A stretch of DNA of 64,000 nt from Cytobacillus sp. NCCP-133 (GCF_026011715.1 NZ_BRVM01000018.1:1-64000), one strand, 5' to 3'. Counted from the stretch's first letter, positions 45,428 through 55,899 are shown. Numbers and translations: made by a program. Notes: a model not told the origin generated them from the letters alone.

Positions 45428-47403
45428 GATTCAGCCTCCTCCTCTAAAACAGAAATATTTTCATTTTCAAGTATGCTTCCGTCTTCTTCAAGTCCGAATG
45501 CAACATTTGATTCGATCCACTTGCGGCGCGGTTCTACCTTATCGCCCATTAATGTTGTAATCCGGCGCTCCGCCCTTGCTGCATCGTCAATCTTCACGCG
45601 AATAAGCGTTCGTGTTTCAGGATCCATCGTCGTTTCCCATAACTGGTCTGCGTTCATTTCGCCAAGACCCTTATATCGCTGAATCATATAGCCTTTTCCG
45701 ACTTTTTTAATGGTGTCCTGAAGTTCATCATCACTCCAGGAATACTCAACCACTTCTTTTTTGCCTGCTCCTTTGCTGACTTTATACAGAGGGGGTAGAG
45801 CAATAAATACTTTACCAGCCTCAAGAAGAGGCTTCATATAACGGTAGAAGAAAGTAAGAAGCAGCACCTGTATATGCGCTCCATCTGTATCGGCATCTGT
45901 CATGATAATTACCTTATCATAATTGACATCATCTAAATTAAAGTCAGCTCCAACGCCTGCTCCGACTGCATGGATAATCGTATTAATCTCTTCATTTTTA
46001 AAGATATCCTGAAGCTTCGCTTTTTCTGTATTGATCACTTTACCTCTTAGCGGAAGCACTGCCTGGAACCGTCTATCCCTTCCTTGCTTGGCTGATCCGC
46101 CGGCAGAATCTCCCTCTACGAGATATATTTCATTCCTTTGCGGATTGCGTGATTGGGCTGGAGTCAGTTTGCCTGATAGGACCGTTTCTGATCTCTTCCT
46201 TTTTTTTCCGCTCCTGGCTTCTTCACGAGCTTTGCGGGCAGCTTCTCTGGCCTGGTAGGCCTTGATTGCTTTTTTAATTAGTAGGGAACTTGTCTCAGGG
46301 TTTTCTTCAAAAAAGTAAGACAAATGCTCAGAAACAACAGAATCAACAGCCGAGCGCGCTTCGCTTGTTCCAAGTTTGCCTTTCGTCTGTCCTTCAAACT
46401 GCAAAAGCTCCTCAGGCACACGAACAGAGACAATCGCGGTAAATCCTTCACGGATATCGGCCCCATCCAGGTTTTTATCTTTTTCTTTTAACAAATTCAC
46501 CTTTCGTGCATATTCGTTAAAGGCGCGTGTCATAGCTGTTTTTGAACCCGCTTCATGTGTTCCGCCGTCTTTTGTCCGGACGTTATTGACAAAGGACAAT
46601 ACATTTTCCGAATAGCCGTCATTGAATTGAAAAGCGAAATCAACTTCAATTCCATTGCTTTCTCCTTCAAAATTAACTACCGGGTGAAGGACATCCTTTT
46701 CCTCATTCAAATATTCAACGAAAGCCTCTATGCCGTTTTCATAATGAAAAATGTCATAAAAATCATTCCGTTCATCAAGGATTTCAATTTTCATTCCCTT
46801 TAGGAGGAAAGCTGACTCACGAAGACGTTCACATAGAGTCTCATAATTGTAAGTAGTAGTCGAGAAAATCGCCGGGTCCGGCTTAAAATGGATTGTTGTG
46901 CCCGATTGGTTTGTCTTGCCTACTTTCTCAAGAGTGGTAACCGGTTTTCCGCCATGCTCGAACCGCTGTTCGTATATAAAACCGTCCCGCTTAATTTTTA
47001 CAACCAGCCACTCGGAAAGGGCATTAACAACCGAAGCACCAACACCATGCAGTCCGCCACTTGTTTTATAGCCACCCTGGCCAAACTTTCCGCCGGCATG
47101 AAGGACTGTCAAAATGACTTCTGGAGTCGGTTTGCCCATCCGATGCATCCCGGTTGGCATACCGCGTCCTTTATCTTGAACACTAATTGAGTTATCTTTA
47201 TGTATTTTGACAATGATATGATCCCCGTAACCTGCCAGCGCTTCATCGACAGCATTATCGACAATCTCATATACAAGATGGTGCAACCCCCTTGCATCCG
47301 TACTTCCAATGTACATCCCAGGGCGTTTTCTTACAGCCTCGAGCCCTTCAAGTACTTGTATGGCATCATCATTGTAGTCAAATGCTTCCTGATTTCTTGC
47401 CAC
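45424..47403 (-). CDS. parE: DNA topoisomerase IV subunit B
   Basis: This 659-residue ATPase subunit has GHKL motifs ([40 protein letters not shown]) and the Toprim domain ([24 protein letters not shown]). GTG 47403 is preferred: AAAGGGG lies 7 bases before it, and the resulting [16 protein letters not shown] matches B. subtilis ParE. An ATG two codons earlier is too close to the site. A possible promoter (-10 TAAAAT, complement of 47547-47552) gives a leader of about 140 bases. Confidence 0.96.
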   Translation of the reverse strand: MARNQEAFDYNDDAIQVLEGLEAVRKRPGMYIGSTDARGLHHLVYEIVDNAVDEALAGYGDHIIVKIHKDNSISVQDKGRGMPTGMHRMGKPTPEVILTVLHAGGKFGQGGYKTSGGLHGVGASVVNALSEWLVVKIKRDGFIYEQRFEHGGKPVTTLEKVGKTNQSGTTIHFKPDPAIFSTTTYNYETLCERLRESAFLLKGMKIEILDERNDFYDIFHYENGIEAFVEYLNEEKDVLHPVVNFEGESNGIEVDFAFQFNDGYSENVLSFVNNVRTKDGGTHEAGSKTAMTRAFNEYARKVNLLKEKDKNLDGADIREGFTAIVSVRVPEELLQFEGQTKGKLGTSEARSAVDSVVSEHLSYFFEENPETSSLLIKKAIKAYQAREAARKAREEARSGKKRKRSETVLSGKLTPAQSRNPQRNEIYLVEGDSAGGSAKQGRDRRFQAVLPLRGKVINTEKAKLQDIFKNEEINTIIHAVGAGVGADFNLDDVNYDKVIIMTDADTDGAHIQVLLLTFFYRYMKPLLEAGKVFIALPPLYKVSKGAGKKEVVEYSWSDDELQDTIKKVGKGYMIQRYKGLGEMNADQLWETTMDPETRTLIRVKIDDAARAERRITTLMGDKVEPRRKWIESNVAFGLEEDGSILENENISVLEEEAES

Positions 47404-47680
47404 GAACATACCCCTTTCATTTCTTGCAGCAACACTTTCCGCAATAAAGTGCCGCAAAGAACACCCGTAAAGTATTCGGCTCTTAGCCTGATTTTCCTTT
47501 AAAAAATATAGAATTTTAACACTAGGAACAGGTGTTCTATATTCATATTTTACCATATAAATTAATAAGGTCTATGCTTTATTTTATCTATTTATTTGGT
47601 TTTGGCAAATAAGTTCATGAAACTTATTGGATTTAACAAGATTATTTCCGCCAGCCGAACCCTTTATATACGCGGATACT

Positions 47681-47719
47681 AAAAAAAGAAAAACATGAGA
47701 TCTTTTAAAGACCTCATGC
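47681..47719 (-). terminator. Terminator of yneT
   Basis: CATGAG-TCTTT pairs with AAAGA-CTCATG, with a long T-rich run on the minus strand. Confidence 0.8.
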
Positions 47720-47724
47720 TGTTA

Positions 47725-48138
47725 TTATTTCGTTAATGCATGTTCAACTTTAATGCAGCGGTCCATGATGACCGTGTAGCCCTTTTCCTTTAAGAAATCA
47801 TATGCTTCCTGGTTTGCAACACCAAGCTGGGCCCAAAAGATATCTGAGTCAATTTCCGCAAATTCCATTGCAACCTCGGGAAGATACTCAGAACGCCTGA
47901 ATACATTAACAATATCCACATGCCCTTCAATCTCTTTCAGACTTGGAACTGCTTTAACTCCGAGAACTTCCTCAACCGTTGGATTCACCGGGATAATTTC
48001 ATAGCCAGCCTTTTGCATTGCTTCGGAAACCATGTAAGATGTGCGATCAGGATTTCCGCTTAAACCGACAACTGCAATCCGCATAGATTTTTTCAAAAGT
48101 TTGCCGATTTCTTCCCGGCTTGGGTTTTCAATAGTCAT
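47725..48138 (-). CDS. yneT: CoA-binding protein YneT
   Basis: This 137-residue Rossmann-fold CoA-binding protein has VVGLSGNPDRTSYMVSEAMQKAGYEIIPVNP and VFRRSEYLPEVA. The family is typical of Bacillus chromosomes next to parE-parC. plsY, which normally sits between them, is not present in the 0.3-kb gap. Precise role unknown. GGAGTGTTGAACA upstream of ATG. Confidence 0.9.
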   Translation of the reverse strand: MTIENPSREEIGKLLKKSMRIAVVGLSGNPDRTSYMVSEAMQKAGYEIIPVNPTVEEVLGVKAVPSLKEIEGHVDIVNVFRRSEYLPEVAMEFAEIDSDIFWAQLGVANQEAYDFLKEKGYTVIMDRCIKVEHALTK

Positions 48139-48239
48139 TGTTCAACACTCCTATATCATATAGTTACCACTTATTTTACCTAAAAATCCAAATGTGTTCT
48201 AACTTATTGCATTTTCTTCTGCTCTCAGTTTATTAAAGT

Positions 48240-48714
48240 TCAAAGAACGTACAATTCTAAAGCCAGATTTTTATATATAGATAAAGCCTTTTTATTCTTT
48301 GAATCGACACATAGCTTAACTGTCTCTGCGCCGTAGTTTCCTAATAGGTCTGCAGCTGCCATTTCGAGCAATTTACTCCCTATTCCGGCTTCCCGATCAT
48401 TTTTACTCACTCCCATAAACTCGATGCTCCCCTCTTTTTCTTTAGGATTGTACTTAGCATATATAGCCTTTCAAGAAGACATCATTTCCAGCTGTGTTTA
48501 CTTTATGATTAGCATCCAAACCTTTCAATAATTTCTTTTCCTGAATAAATTTGTATTTGGAAACACAGAATCATGCAATGTTATTAATTCGTTATGTTGA
48601 TGCGGGAACAATAAGGTAATCCCGTTACCATCTTTTTGTTTACTTTTGCTGCTTGCAATAGTTCTTCTTTTCCATCAAATTTATTTTCTCAACATCACGC
48701 GCTCTTTTTATCAT
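48240..48714 (-). pseudogene. Decayed GNAT acetyltransferase
   Basis: The minus strand from about 48470 to 48240 encodes a clear GNAT C-terminal half: IEFMGVSKNDREAGIGSKLLEM (acetyl-CoA pyrophosphate loop) and KLCVDSKNKKALSLYKNLALELYVL. Upstream, N-terminal pieces (ELITLHDSVFPNT; DANHKVNTAGNDVFLKG) lie in other frames, so at least two frameshifts have broken the gene. The remaining start ATG is at 48714. Confidence 0.7.
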
Positions 48715-48751
48715 TTTTACTATATATTACCATAAACACAGCCGGCTGTGT

Positions 48752-50089
48752 TTAGTAAACTACTGTCTCAAGTCTTTTTATTAATCTTTTTATGCTGGTA
48801 TTCGCTTCTTTTAAAACAATGTCTTTATCCACCGTCTTTAACTTTCTATTTTCCATCAGAATGTTCCCATTCCCAATGGTTGTTTCTACATCTGCCCGGG
48901 TGGCCGAATAAACGATCCTTGATATGGTATCAATATCAAAGGAAGGGTATACATGAAAGTCATTAAGATTAAGTATGGCTAGATCCGCTTTCTTCCCCTT
49001 TTCCAGACTTCCGATTTCATCCTCCATACCAACAGCTTTTGCTCCGCCGATTGTAGCCATCCTGAAGACGGTTTGAGCATTCATGGCGGTTGGCCCATGT
49101 ACAGGCTTTTGAATGATTGCTGCCAATCTCATTTCATTAAACATATCCAGGTTGTTATTGCAAGGTGCCCCGTCCGCTCCCAGGCTGACAAATGCCTGCT
49201 GCTCCAAAAGGGAAGGAACTTCAGCCACTCCGGAGGCTAGCTTCAGGTTAGAGCCTGGGCAATGGCTAACCTTTACACCACGCTCTTTTATGATTTTCTT
49301 CTCTTGCTCATCAAGCCAAACACAGTGTGCAAGAATCAGTCTGTCATTGGCAAGGCCAATGCTGTCCAAATAGACAACATTTCTCATTCCATATTCTCTT
49401 TCCACCAGCAAAATTTCGCTTGCATTCTCTGATGCATGAGTATGAACTCTAACATTATAGCCGGCAGAAAGATCCCGGACATTCTTCAGCAGTTCCTCTG
49501 TACAGGAGACGACAAAACGGGGGCAAAAAGCATATTGTATACGGCCATTATCATAGCTATGCCATTTTTCAAGAAGGTCCACACTCTCCTGGATTGATTT
49601 TGATGTTACTTCCCTAAGCGGCACAGGGACCTCGTCACCTTTATCCATCATAACCTTGCCAGCAAGCGCCCTAATCCCGCTCTGCGCAATTGCCTGGAAA
49701 GCATATTCTGTATGATTCACCGTTTCCATGTCCACAACAGTCGTCGTCCCGCTCTGCAAAAGTTCGCCGATTCCGAGCATGGCGGAATAATAGATTGATT
49801 CTTCATCATGTGATGCTTCGAGCGGCCAGATTTTTTGTTTTAGCCAGTCCAGCAATTCAAGATCATCCGCTTGCCCGCGGAATAATGTCTGGCAGAGGTG
49901 GATATGAGTTTGGATAAATCCTGGAATGACCGTTTTTCCAGTAGCATCTATCACCTTATCTGCTTCCCGGTTTAGATTTGGCCCTATTTCCGCAATACGA
50001 TCATTCACAATATATAGATCGCCATAAATAATTTCTTCTTTGTCATTCATTGTTACGATTTCGGCATTTTTAATCAGGATACTGCTCAT
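48752..50089 (-). CDS. TrzA/SsnA-type amidohydrolase (aminohydrolase) of the BMC operon
   Basis: This 445-residue metal-dependent amidohydrolase has QTHIHLCQTLFRGQ with metal His62 and His64, further ligands in VHTHASENA and ILAHCVWLD, and SLGADGAPCNNNLDMFNEM. It groups with TrzA/AtzB, S-adenosylhomocysteine deaminase and SsnA-like enzymes that deaminate N-heterocycles. The C-terminal helix EANTSIKRLIKRLETVVY is amphipathic and could be an encapsulation peptide. Last gene of the BMC operon, overlapping the M20 gene by one base (TAATG). Confidence 0.85.
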   Translation of the reverse strand: MSSILIKNAEIVTMNDKEEIIYGDLYIVNDRIAEIGPNLNREADKVIDATGKTVIPGFIQTHIHLCQTLFRGQADDLELLDWLKQKIWPLEASHDEESIYYSAMLGIGELLQSGTTTVVDMETVNHTEYAFQAIAQSGIRALAGKVMMDKGDEVPVPLREVTSKSIQESVDLLEKWHSYDNGRIQYAFCPRFVVSCTEELLKNVRDLSAGYNVRVHTHASENASEILLVEREYGMRNVVYLDSIGLANDRLILAHCVWLDEQEKKIIKERGVKVSHCPGSNLKLASGVAEVPSLLEQQAFVSLGADGAPCNNNLDMFNEMRLAAIIQKPVHGPTAMNAQTVFRMATIGGAKAVGMEDEIGSLEKGKKADLAILNLNDFHVYPSFDIDTISRIVYSATRADVETTIGNGNILMENRKLKTVDKDIVLKEANTSIKRLIKRLETVVY

Positions 50090-51258
50090 TACACTCCGCC
50101 TCCTTGCGCAGGGGTCGACTGTACTGTCTTCTGCTTGCCGTAATTTAATATAAGCTGTTTATAAAATTGGATGGATCGTCTGTACGCTTCAATGCTTACC
50201 CATTCATTTGGCTGATGAGCCAGTTTTTCGTCACCGGGACCGTAGATTAAGGTAGGGATCTCGCTTCGTGGATTCAGGACAGCCCCGTCGGTATAATAGG
50301 AGACCCCAAAATGCCTTGTATTGGGGGCATCTTTTAACTTTTGCGCTACTTGAATGATTTCCTCAGATGGCTCCGTTAATATTGACGGGCGATCCAGAAG
50401 GGGATCTACATTATATTTATAAATTTCTTCAGCCGCAATCAGCTGGTCAAGCTTGCCTTTCAGCAGTTCCACAAATTGTGAATGAGACTGGGGCGGAACT
50501 GTCCGGATATCTGCCCGAATACTGCATTGATCCGGAATGACATTGGTTTGTACTCCGCCTTCAATCATCGTGACAGCAAGACTGCTGTTTCCAAGCGGCT
50601 CTTTCATTGCTTTCCATTCAACTTTCATTTCATCCAGAACTTTTATAACCTTTAGCATATGATCAACCGCATTAATCCCTTGTTCAGGCATGGAGCCGTG
50701 TGATGTCTTTCCAAAAGTCTTAATTTCAAGCCAAAGGGCGCCTTTATGGCCAATCACAATTTTTTCATCAGTCGGTTCTGCTATGACCAATGCATCAATC
50801 GTTCTTCGTTCATTTTCTTTCAAAAATGCCCTTGCGCCGCAGCTGTCGACCTCTTCACCGGCTGTTGCTAAGAAGGTAACGGTGGCAGGAGGCACTTCAT
50901 TTTTAAGAAATAAATCCTCCAATGCCAGAAACATTCCGGCAAGGCCGCTCTTCATATCTGAAGCTCCTCTCCCATAAATCCGTCCATCTGCGATTTCACC
51001 TGAAAAAGGAGAATAGTCCCACTCTCCTGAACCAGGAGAAACAGTATCCATATGACCGCATAAAAAGAGCTGTTTATCTGTTTTTCCCTGAAGGGTTATT
51101 TCAAAATTGCTCCTGTTATGCCCAAGGAAAGTAAGCTTATAGGAGAGACCCTTTTCCTTACAGCGTTCGATAAAAGCTTCGGTAACAAGGTGCTCATTGC
51201 CTGGCGGATTGGAGCTGTTGATTTGGAGGAGATGCTGAAGAAATTGAAGATCATTCAT
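50089..51258 (-). CDS. M20 family amidohydrolase/deacylase of the BMC operon
   Basis: This 389-residue M20 metallopeptidase-fold enzyme (ArgE/DapE/YgeY group) has LFLCGHMDTVSPG, RGASDMKSGLAG and TAGEEVDSCGA as metal and catalytic motifs. It could hydrolyse N-carbamoyl, ureido or formyl amides from opened heterocycles. The C-terminal tail (about 15 residues, Thr/Gln/Gly-rich after a helix FYKQLILNYGK) extends beyond the fold. ATG 51258 overlaps the DUF1989 stop (TGATG); a TTG just before is less likely. Confidence 0.85.
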   Translation of the reverse strand: MNDLQFLQHLLQINSSNPPGNEHLVTEAFIERCKEKGLSYKLTFLGHNRSNFEITLQGKTDKQLFLCGHMDTVSPGSGEWDYSPFSGEIADGRIYGRGASDMKSGLAGMFLALEDLFLKNEVPPATVTFLATAGEEVDSCGARAFLKENERRTIDALVIAEPTDEKIVIGHKGALWLEIKTFGKTSHGSMPEQGINAVDHMLKVIKVLDEMKVEWKAMKEPLGNSSLAVTMIEGGVQTNVIPDQCSIRADIRTVPPQSHSQFVELLKGKLDQLIAAEEIYKYNVDPLLDRPSILTEPSEEIIQVAQKLKDAPNTRHFGVSYYTDGAVLNPRSEIPTLIYGPGDEKLAHQPNEWVSIEAYRRSIQFYKQLILNYGKQKTVQSTPAQGGGV

Positions 51259-51881
51259 CAATTTTCCTCCACAATTTGCATTTTTATCGGCGTAACACTA
51301 AATCCATTTACAGGAGCCATATCTTGTGAACAAGTGGTGCAGGCAATGACCACATCACAAAGTGCTTTTAGACGAACATAATCACCTGGTTTGGAAAGGG
51401 GCTCCGATATGACATAATCACCCATATCATCAAGAACATTATTCATGAACAAATTGATGGGATCCGGAATAACTGGGGGATGGATTTGAAAAATCTGCAG
51501 AGCGCTTTCAAGATTATCATGGCAATTCGGATGATCCTCTTTGCCAAAGTCCACTTTATAACGGTAATAATCACATGCCGGGAAGAAGAAATCATGCTTT
51601 CCTACTGTATCTTCTACCAACTGCATCAGCGGCCGTCGCTTATTGCTGTAAAGATAATCTCCTATTTTCAATCTAATGCTGCTTAATGAGGCCCGCATAT
51701 GTACGGGTGAGACATGCTCTGATGAGTCTTCATAGCTGAAACAGACAAAATCTCCTACCTGTTTTCCTTCCATATCAATTATGATCAATTCTTCGCCTTT
51801 ATTAAGTCTGGCGCTTCTTCCTTCATATGGAGGAATGATGATTTCCTCACGGATTCTTTCTTTTTTATAAACTTCTCCCAA
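51258..51881 (-). CDS. DUF1989 (urea carboxylase-associated) family protein
   Basis: This 207-residue DUF1989 protein has GKQVGDFVCFSYEDSSEHVSPVHMRAS, DTVGKHDFFFPACDYYRY, PPVIPDPINLFMN and the cysteine pair CTTCSQDMAPVNG. Members occur with urea carboxylase and in nitrogen-heterocycle clusters, with proposed guanidine or amide chemistry; the reaction is not settled. Start TTG 51881 has GGAGG 7 bases upstream. Confidence 0.82.
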   Translation of the reverse strand: MGEVYKKERIREEIIIPPYEGRSARLNKGEELIIIDMEGKQVGDFVCFSYEDSSEHVSPVHMRASLSSIRLKIGDYLYSNKRRPLMQLVEDTVGKHDFFFPACDYYRYKVDFGKEDHPNCHDNLESALQIFQIHPPVIPDPINLFMNNVLDDMGDYVISEPLSKPGDYVRLKALCDVVIACTTCSQDMAPVNGFSVTPIKMQIVEEN

Positions 51882-51984
51882 GAGATGGCCTCCTTTGCTT
51901 TTTATTTCTCTATTAAATGATTGCCTAGTGATTTCTTTTTCAAATCAAAATAGTTTCTGAATCAAGATGGAGCTGTACGCTAGC

Positions 51985-52668
51985 CTATTCAATAAATACG
52001 GCTACAGCTCTTATCGGGGAGCCAGTGCCTTTTCGGATCCTCAGCGGCAAGCCGAAATATAAGAACCGCATGCCTGCGACTTGATCAAGATTACAGAGGT
52101 TTTCAGTATTGGTAATTGCGTATTCCCTGCAAATCAGGTGCCCTGAATACTTAGGGTCATCCGGATGGTCAATCGCTGGTGCATCAATGCCTATGTTGAC
52201 AGCACCTTTATCAGCCAGCCATTTAGCAGCGTGATAGTCGAGTCCTGTATAGGTTGTCAGCCAATTTTCCGTACCATATGAACGTTTATAATGGCCCGTA
52301 TATAAGAGAACAATGTCACCGGTTTCAATAAATTGCTGAGAATTTCGCAGTGCATCTTCTAAATCACGGCTGGTAATTGATCTGTCCGGGGGAACGTGGG
52401 ATACATCAAGGCAAACAGCAGGCCCATAGAAATATTCAAGCGGCATTTCATCAATGTATTTACCGTCTGGATCGTATTCGTATGTGGCATCACTATGGGT
52501 AGGGCCGTGTTCATTGATTAAAAGATTATTAGTGGCAAACATGAAGCCAACCTGTTTTTCGCTTTCCTCGTGGGAGATGTTCGGGAAAATCATCGTTTTT
52601 TGGTGGAGGGGAAAGACCGGCATGCCTTGATAAATTTCCTGTGTTAAATCAACTAATTTTACTCCCAT
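51985..52668 (-). CDS. Cyclase family metal-dependent hydrolase
   Basis: This 227-residue enzyme of the kynurenine formamidase/isatin hydrolase fold has the family metal motif as HGPTHSDAT (HGTHxD variant) and conserved GIDAPAIDHP. These enzymes use a divalent metal to open cyclic or formyl amides. In this operon it could act on a ring-opened purine or imidazole intermediate. GGAGGAAAACC before ATG 52668. A 103-base gap separates it from the DUF1989 gene. Confidence 0.83.
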   Translation of the reverse strand: MGVKLVDLTQEIYQGMPVFPLHQKTMIFPNISHEESEKQVGFMFATNNLLINEHGPTHSDATYEYDPDGKYIDEMPLEYFYGPAVCLDVSHVPPDRSITSRDLEDALRNSQQFIETGDIVLLYTGHYKRSYGTENWLTTYTGLDYHAAKWLADKGAVNIGIDAPAIDHPDDPKYSGHLICREYAITNTENLCNLDQVAGMRFLYFGLPLRIRKGTGSPIRAVAVFIE

Positions 52669-52728
52669 GGTTTTCCTCCTTTTAAAAAGTAATGTATATG
52701 AAAAGCGGCAGACCTGCCGCTTTTATGT

Positions 52729-54540
52729 TCAATTGATAATGGTCGAAATGATTTCAAACTTATCGACATCAACTAAGCCCATATCTGTAATCTTCCATTT
52801 CGGACTCGTGACAAGCGACCAGAAAGATAAGTGCATAAATGGAACATCCATTCCGCAGCCCAGCACCTCTTTTGCCAGCCGCGATAATTCATCAACCTTT
52901 TCACTCATTTCTTTGCCGGTTAATTCATCTGTCATTAGGCCGCCAATCCGCAGCGGCAGATCTCCTACAACCTTACTGTCCTTGATCATGGCAATTCCGC
53001 CATCCATGGCGATTACCCGATTAACCGCCATTGCCATATCTTCATAATTGGTGCCGGTAACGATGATATTATGTGTATCATGTGCCACACTCTCTGCAAT
53101 GGCACCGCTTTTCAAATCAAAACCATGCAGAAATGTTTTTCCGATTTTTCCTGTCCGGCCGTGGCGCTCTAGCACTAGAAGCGGCAAAACATCCTGCTTT
53201 AGGCAAGGCTGAACAACAGTTTCTTTTACATTGAGGGTAAACGCCCGCCCGCCGGTTAGATTTTGATAAGGAATTGCTTCAATTGCCCTGACTTTTGCAA
53301 GGCTTCCTGGCGCTTCAATAGTTAAATCCCTCCAAGTAACTGGTTTGCGCTTTACCGACTTTTTCACACTTTCCGGATATATGTAAGGCGCAATGTCCAT
53401 TGTCAATTCACCTTTTTCAGCCGCCTTTTTACCAGCCAGGTATACTTGATCAACAGTCATACTTGGCAGGTCGCTAATCACTACAACATCCGCCCTTTTC
53501 CCTGGTGCGATCACACCTACATCTTTAAATCCAAAATGTGTGGCAGGGTTAATGGTTGCCATTTGGATTGCCTCTACTGGATCAATCCCCTCTGCAATGG
53601 TGCGGCGTATGATGTCATTCATATGGCCGTAATTCAATAAGTCAGCAGGCACCATATCATCCGAAACCAATATGGCCCTTCTTGAATCGAGTCCATCTTC
53701 CGTTATCGCGCGGATGCAATCCGCCATATTTCTCTGAGAAGAGCCTTCACGCATAAATACACTTACTCCGTATCGGAGTTTTTCCACTGTTTCTTCTTTT
53801 GTCGTCGTTTCATGGCAGGAAACATGGGATCCGCCGCTAATAATATGGGCTGCCAGCTCTTTTCCAAAAAGTCCAGGTGCGTTGCCTTCCACTGTTTTTC
53901 CAATTGAGTTCGCATAAGATACTGCAGAAACCAGGTCATCAATCAGCTCAGGTGCATGCTCGTAAACAGGTCCAATGTTGCTGAAGCTTTGAATCTCGCC
54001 GATCCCCTGAACATAGTCATCCGCAAGAAGCTCCTTCATATCTTTGGAAGTGATATCAAATCCTGATGTTTCTAATCCTGGAGCATCCGGCACAGCACAA
54101 GGAACCGTAAACAAAATCCGGTTTGGCAATGTTTTAGCTTCCTCAATCATAGCCTGCATGCCTTTCACTCCAAGCACATTGCCTATTTCATGCGGGTCGC
54201 CGATTAACGTCGTCGTTCCTGTAGGAATGGACAGCTTCGAAAATTCCGTGCATGTCAGCATGGCACTTTCAAAATGCATATGCGAGTCGATAAAACCTGG
54301 AGAAATAAACTTGCCCTTTACATTTTCCACTTTCGTTTTAGGCCCGATCAGCTCTTTTGCTTCACCAGCCATTAAAATATATTCACCCTTAATGGCAACA
54401 TCTGCTATATAAATTTCACGGGTGATCACATTGATAAAATACCCGCCTTCGAGAACCAGATCTGCAAATTGATTAGCATCCAGCAAAACATCAATCAGTT
54501 TGCGGTGCTGGATTGCCTCTTTAATTCTTTTTACGTCCAC
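52729..54540 (-). CDS. ade: Adenine deaminase
   Basis: This 603-residue amidohydrolase of the bacterial adenine deaminase family converts adenine to hypoxanthine and ammonia. Motifs include PGFIDSHMHFESAML, GDPHEIGNVLG, GHAP-equivalent HVSCHETTTKEE, VSDDMVPADLL and the family-specific C-terminal domain (TMDGG-like IAMDGGIAMI, LPLRIGGLM). Length matches the family. It lies 3 bases upstream of nothing else and 4 bases after the BMC-P gene, so it belongs to the compartment operon. Its N-terminal helix (VKRIKEAIQHRKLIDVLL) is a possible cargo tag. Confidence 0.93.
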   Translation of the reverse strand: MDVKRIKEAIQHRKLIDVLLDANQFADLVLEGGYFINVITREIYIADVAIKGEYILMAGEAKELIGPKTKVENVKGKFISPGFIDSHMHFESAMLTCTEFSKLSIPTGTTTLIGDPHEIGNVLGVKGMQAMIEEAKTLPNRILFTVPCAVPDAPGLETSGFDITSKDMKELLADDYVQGIGEIQSFSNIGPVYEHAPELIDDLVSAVSYANSIGKTVEGNAPGLFGKELAAHIISGGSHVSCHETTTKEETVEKLRYGVSVFMREGSSQRNMADCIRAITEDGLDSRRAILVSDDMVPADLLNYGHMNDIIRRTIAEGIDPVEAIQMATINPATHFGFKDVGVIAPGKRADVVVISDLPSMTVDQVYLAGKKAAEKGELTMDIAPYIYPESVKKSVKRKPVTWRDLTIEAPGSLAKVRAIEAIPYQNLTGGRAFTLNVKETVVQPCLKQDVLPLLVLERHGRTGKIGKTFLHGFDLKSGAIAESVAHDTHNIIVTGTNYEDMAMAVNRVIAMDGGIAMIKDSKVVGDLPLRIGGLMTDELTGKEMSEKVDELSRLAKEVLGCGMDVPFMHLSFWSLVTSPKWKITDMGLVDVDKFEIISTIIN

Positions 54541-54543
54541 TGT

Positions 54544-54822
54544 TTAACCCCCTGTCTTCGTTCCTTCCACACTATCAATGATTCCAATAATCGCTGCATC
54601 AATGGGAGCCTCTTTATTTTGGACTGCTCGTGAAGCCATGCTGCCAGTCACATAGATGACTTTTTCTCCTATTCCTGCTCCAACAGTATCAACGGTAATA
54701 ATGGGGTTCGGCAACATACTCCCGTCCAATCCAATAGGCTGAGTGATTAATAGTTTGGTGCCTGTTAAATGTTCATCTTTCCTTGTGGCAGTTACACGGC
54801 CCACCACCATTCCCATTTGCAT
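54544..54822 (-). CDS. BMC-P pentameric vertex protein (EutN/CcmL family)
   Basis: This 92-residue protein of the EutN/CcmL family caps compartment vertices. MGMVVGRVTATRKDEHLTGTKLLITQPI and VDTVGAGIGEKVIYVTGSMA, plus the C-terminal DAAIIGIIDSVE, are diagnostic. GGGAGAAGG precedes ATG 54822. Its presence indicates a closed polyhedral shell. Confidence 0.95.
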   Translation of the reverse strand: MQMGMVVGRVTATRKDEHLTGTKLLITQPIGLDGSMLPNPIITVDTVGAGIGEKVIYVTGSMASRAVQNKEAPIDAAIIGIIDSVEGTKTGG

Positions 54823-54861
54823 ACTAACCTTCTCCCTTAATTGATTTTGCCTAAATAGACG

Positions 54862-55587
54862 CTAAAGTGTTTTTAGCAAAATATTTAATTCCCTGGCTGT
54901 ATCCCTGGCAAGAGGCGTAATGATGCTTCCTCCCTGGATTTCTAACTCTGTCATATTTCTTTGATGAGCATTTCGGACTATTCCCTCTGTGATGACTGAT
55001 TTTTTGAATGCAGTTGAGAAATCAGCATTTTCGTGAACAGCTATTACACTTATTCCCATGGATTTTAACTGAAGAAGCTGATTGTGCAGTTTTCTTTTTA
55101 ATAGCACAGGCCCCTTGTCCATGCCTTCCATTTTCCAATAGGAGTCATATGGATCTGCGCCGGTTTTTAAAGCCACGACCTTTTTACCTTTTAAAAGAGC
55201 TTCCAAAATCAGACGGACGAAAGGCCTTTGTTCGTTAAGACTCAGAAGGTCATTTATCAAAGAAAAAGAAAGGATTGGGAGAAAAATGCCGTTTATCTCA
55301 CTTATATAGGATTTTTTTATGTTTCTCAGTGGAATCCAATCATCATTTCCAATACTCCTAATTAGCTCTCCCGGCTGCATATTGGCAAGGAATGACTCAT
55401 CACCAGAAACTCGAAATCTATTAGATTTTTTATTTAAATTCCTTAAGTAAGATAGCCCTGGTTCCATTCCGATCATATGAAAGGTTAATAGAGCCAGGAC
55501 ATATGGTTTCTTATGAAAAACTTCTCTACGATGGTAAATCTCCTGCAGAGTGTGTATGGCCATTTCACTCTGCATCACTTGCTCCAT
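54862..55587 (-). CDS. BMC-associated protein, possibly flavoprotein-like
   Basis: This 241-residue soluble protein has no confident family. The middle section GIFLPILSFSLINDLLSLN, then LEALLKGKKVVALKTGADPYD, recalls flavoprotein-fold accessory proteins of other BMC loci. The C-terminus SIITPLARDTARELNI resembles the ends of such BMC-linked proteins. No catalytic residues can be assigned. Starts immediately after a BMC-H gene, within the operon. Confidence 0.6.
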   Translation of the reverse strand: MEQVMQSEMAIHTLQEIYHRREVFHKKPYVLALLTFHMIGMEPGLSYLRNLNKKSNRFRVSGDESFLANMQPGELIRSIGNDDWIPLRNIKKSYISEINGIFLPILSFSLINDLLSLNEQRPFVRLILEALLKGKKVVALKTGADPYDSYWKMEGMDKGPVLLKRKLHNQLLQLKSMGISVIAVHENADFSTAFKKSVITEGIVRNAHQRNMTELEIQGGSIITPLARDTARELNILLKTL

Positions 55588-55589
55588 GT

Positions 55590-55874
55590 TTATTCACCGA
55601 TCTTTTTGGATAGCAAGGCTCTTTCAACTTCACTGTGCGGACGGGGGATTACATGGACAGATACCAGTTCACCTACGCGGCTCGCGGCTTCTGCCCCTGC
55701 GTCCGTTGCAGCTTTAACAGCTCCGACATCCCCTCTGACCATTACGGTTACAAGTCCGAAGCCCACTTTTTCATAACCGCAAATCTCAACATTTGCAGCT
55801 TTTACCATTGCATCCGCTGCTTCAACAGCACCGACAAGTCCTTTTGTCTCAATTAATCCCAATGATTCTCCCAT
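55590..55874 (-). CDS. BMC-H hexameric shell protein (PduA/EutM type)
   Basis: This 94-residue single BMC domain is canonical: [26 protein letters not shown], the pore segment [19 protein letters not shown] and [13 protein letters not shown]. Forms hexameric shell facets whose central pores pass metabolites. AAGGAGG before ATG 55874. Confidence 0.96.
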   Translation of the reverse strand: MGESLGLIETKGLVGAVEAADAMVKAANVEICGYEKVGFGLVTVMVRGDVGAVKAATDAGAEAASRVGELVSVHVIPRPHSEVERALLSKKIGE

Positions 55875-55899
55875 GATATTTCCTCCTTATAAATGGTGG

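Noticed and set aside
48240..48714. An intact acetyltransferase gene
   Set aside because: GNAT motifs are split over different frames, so it is a pseudogene.
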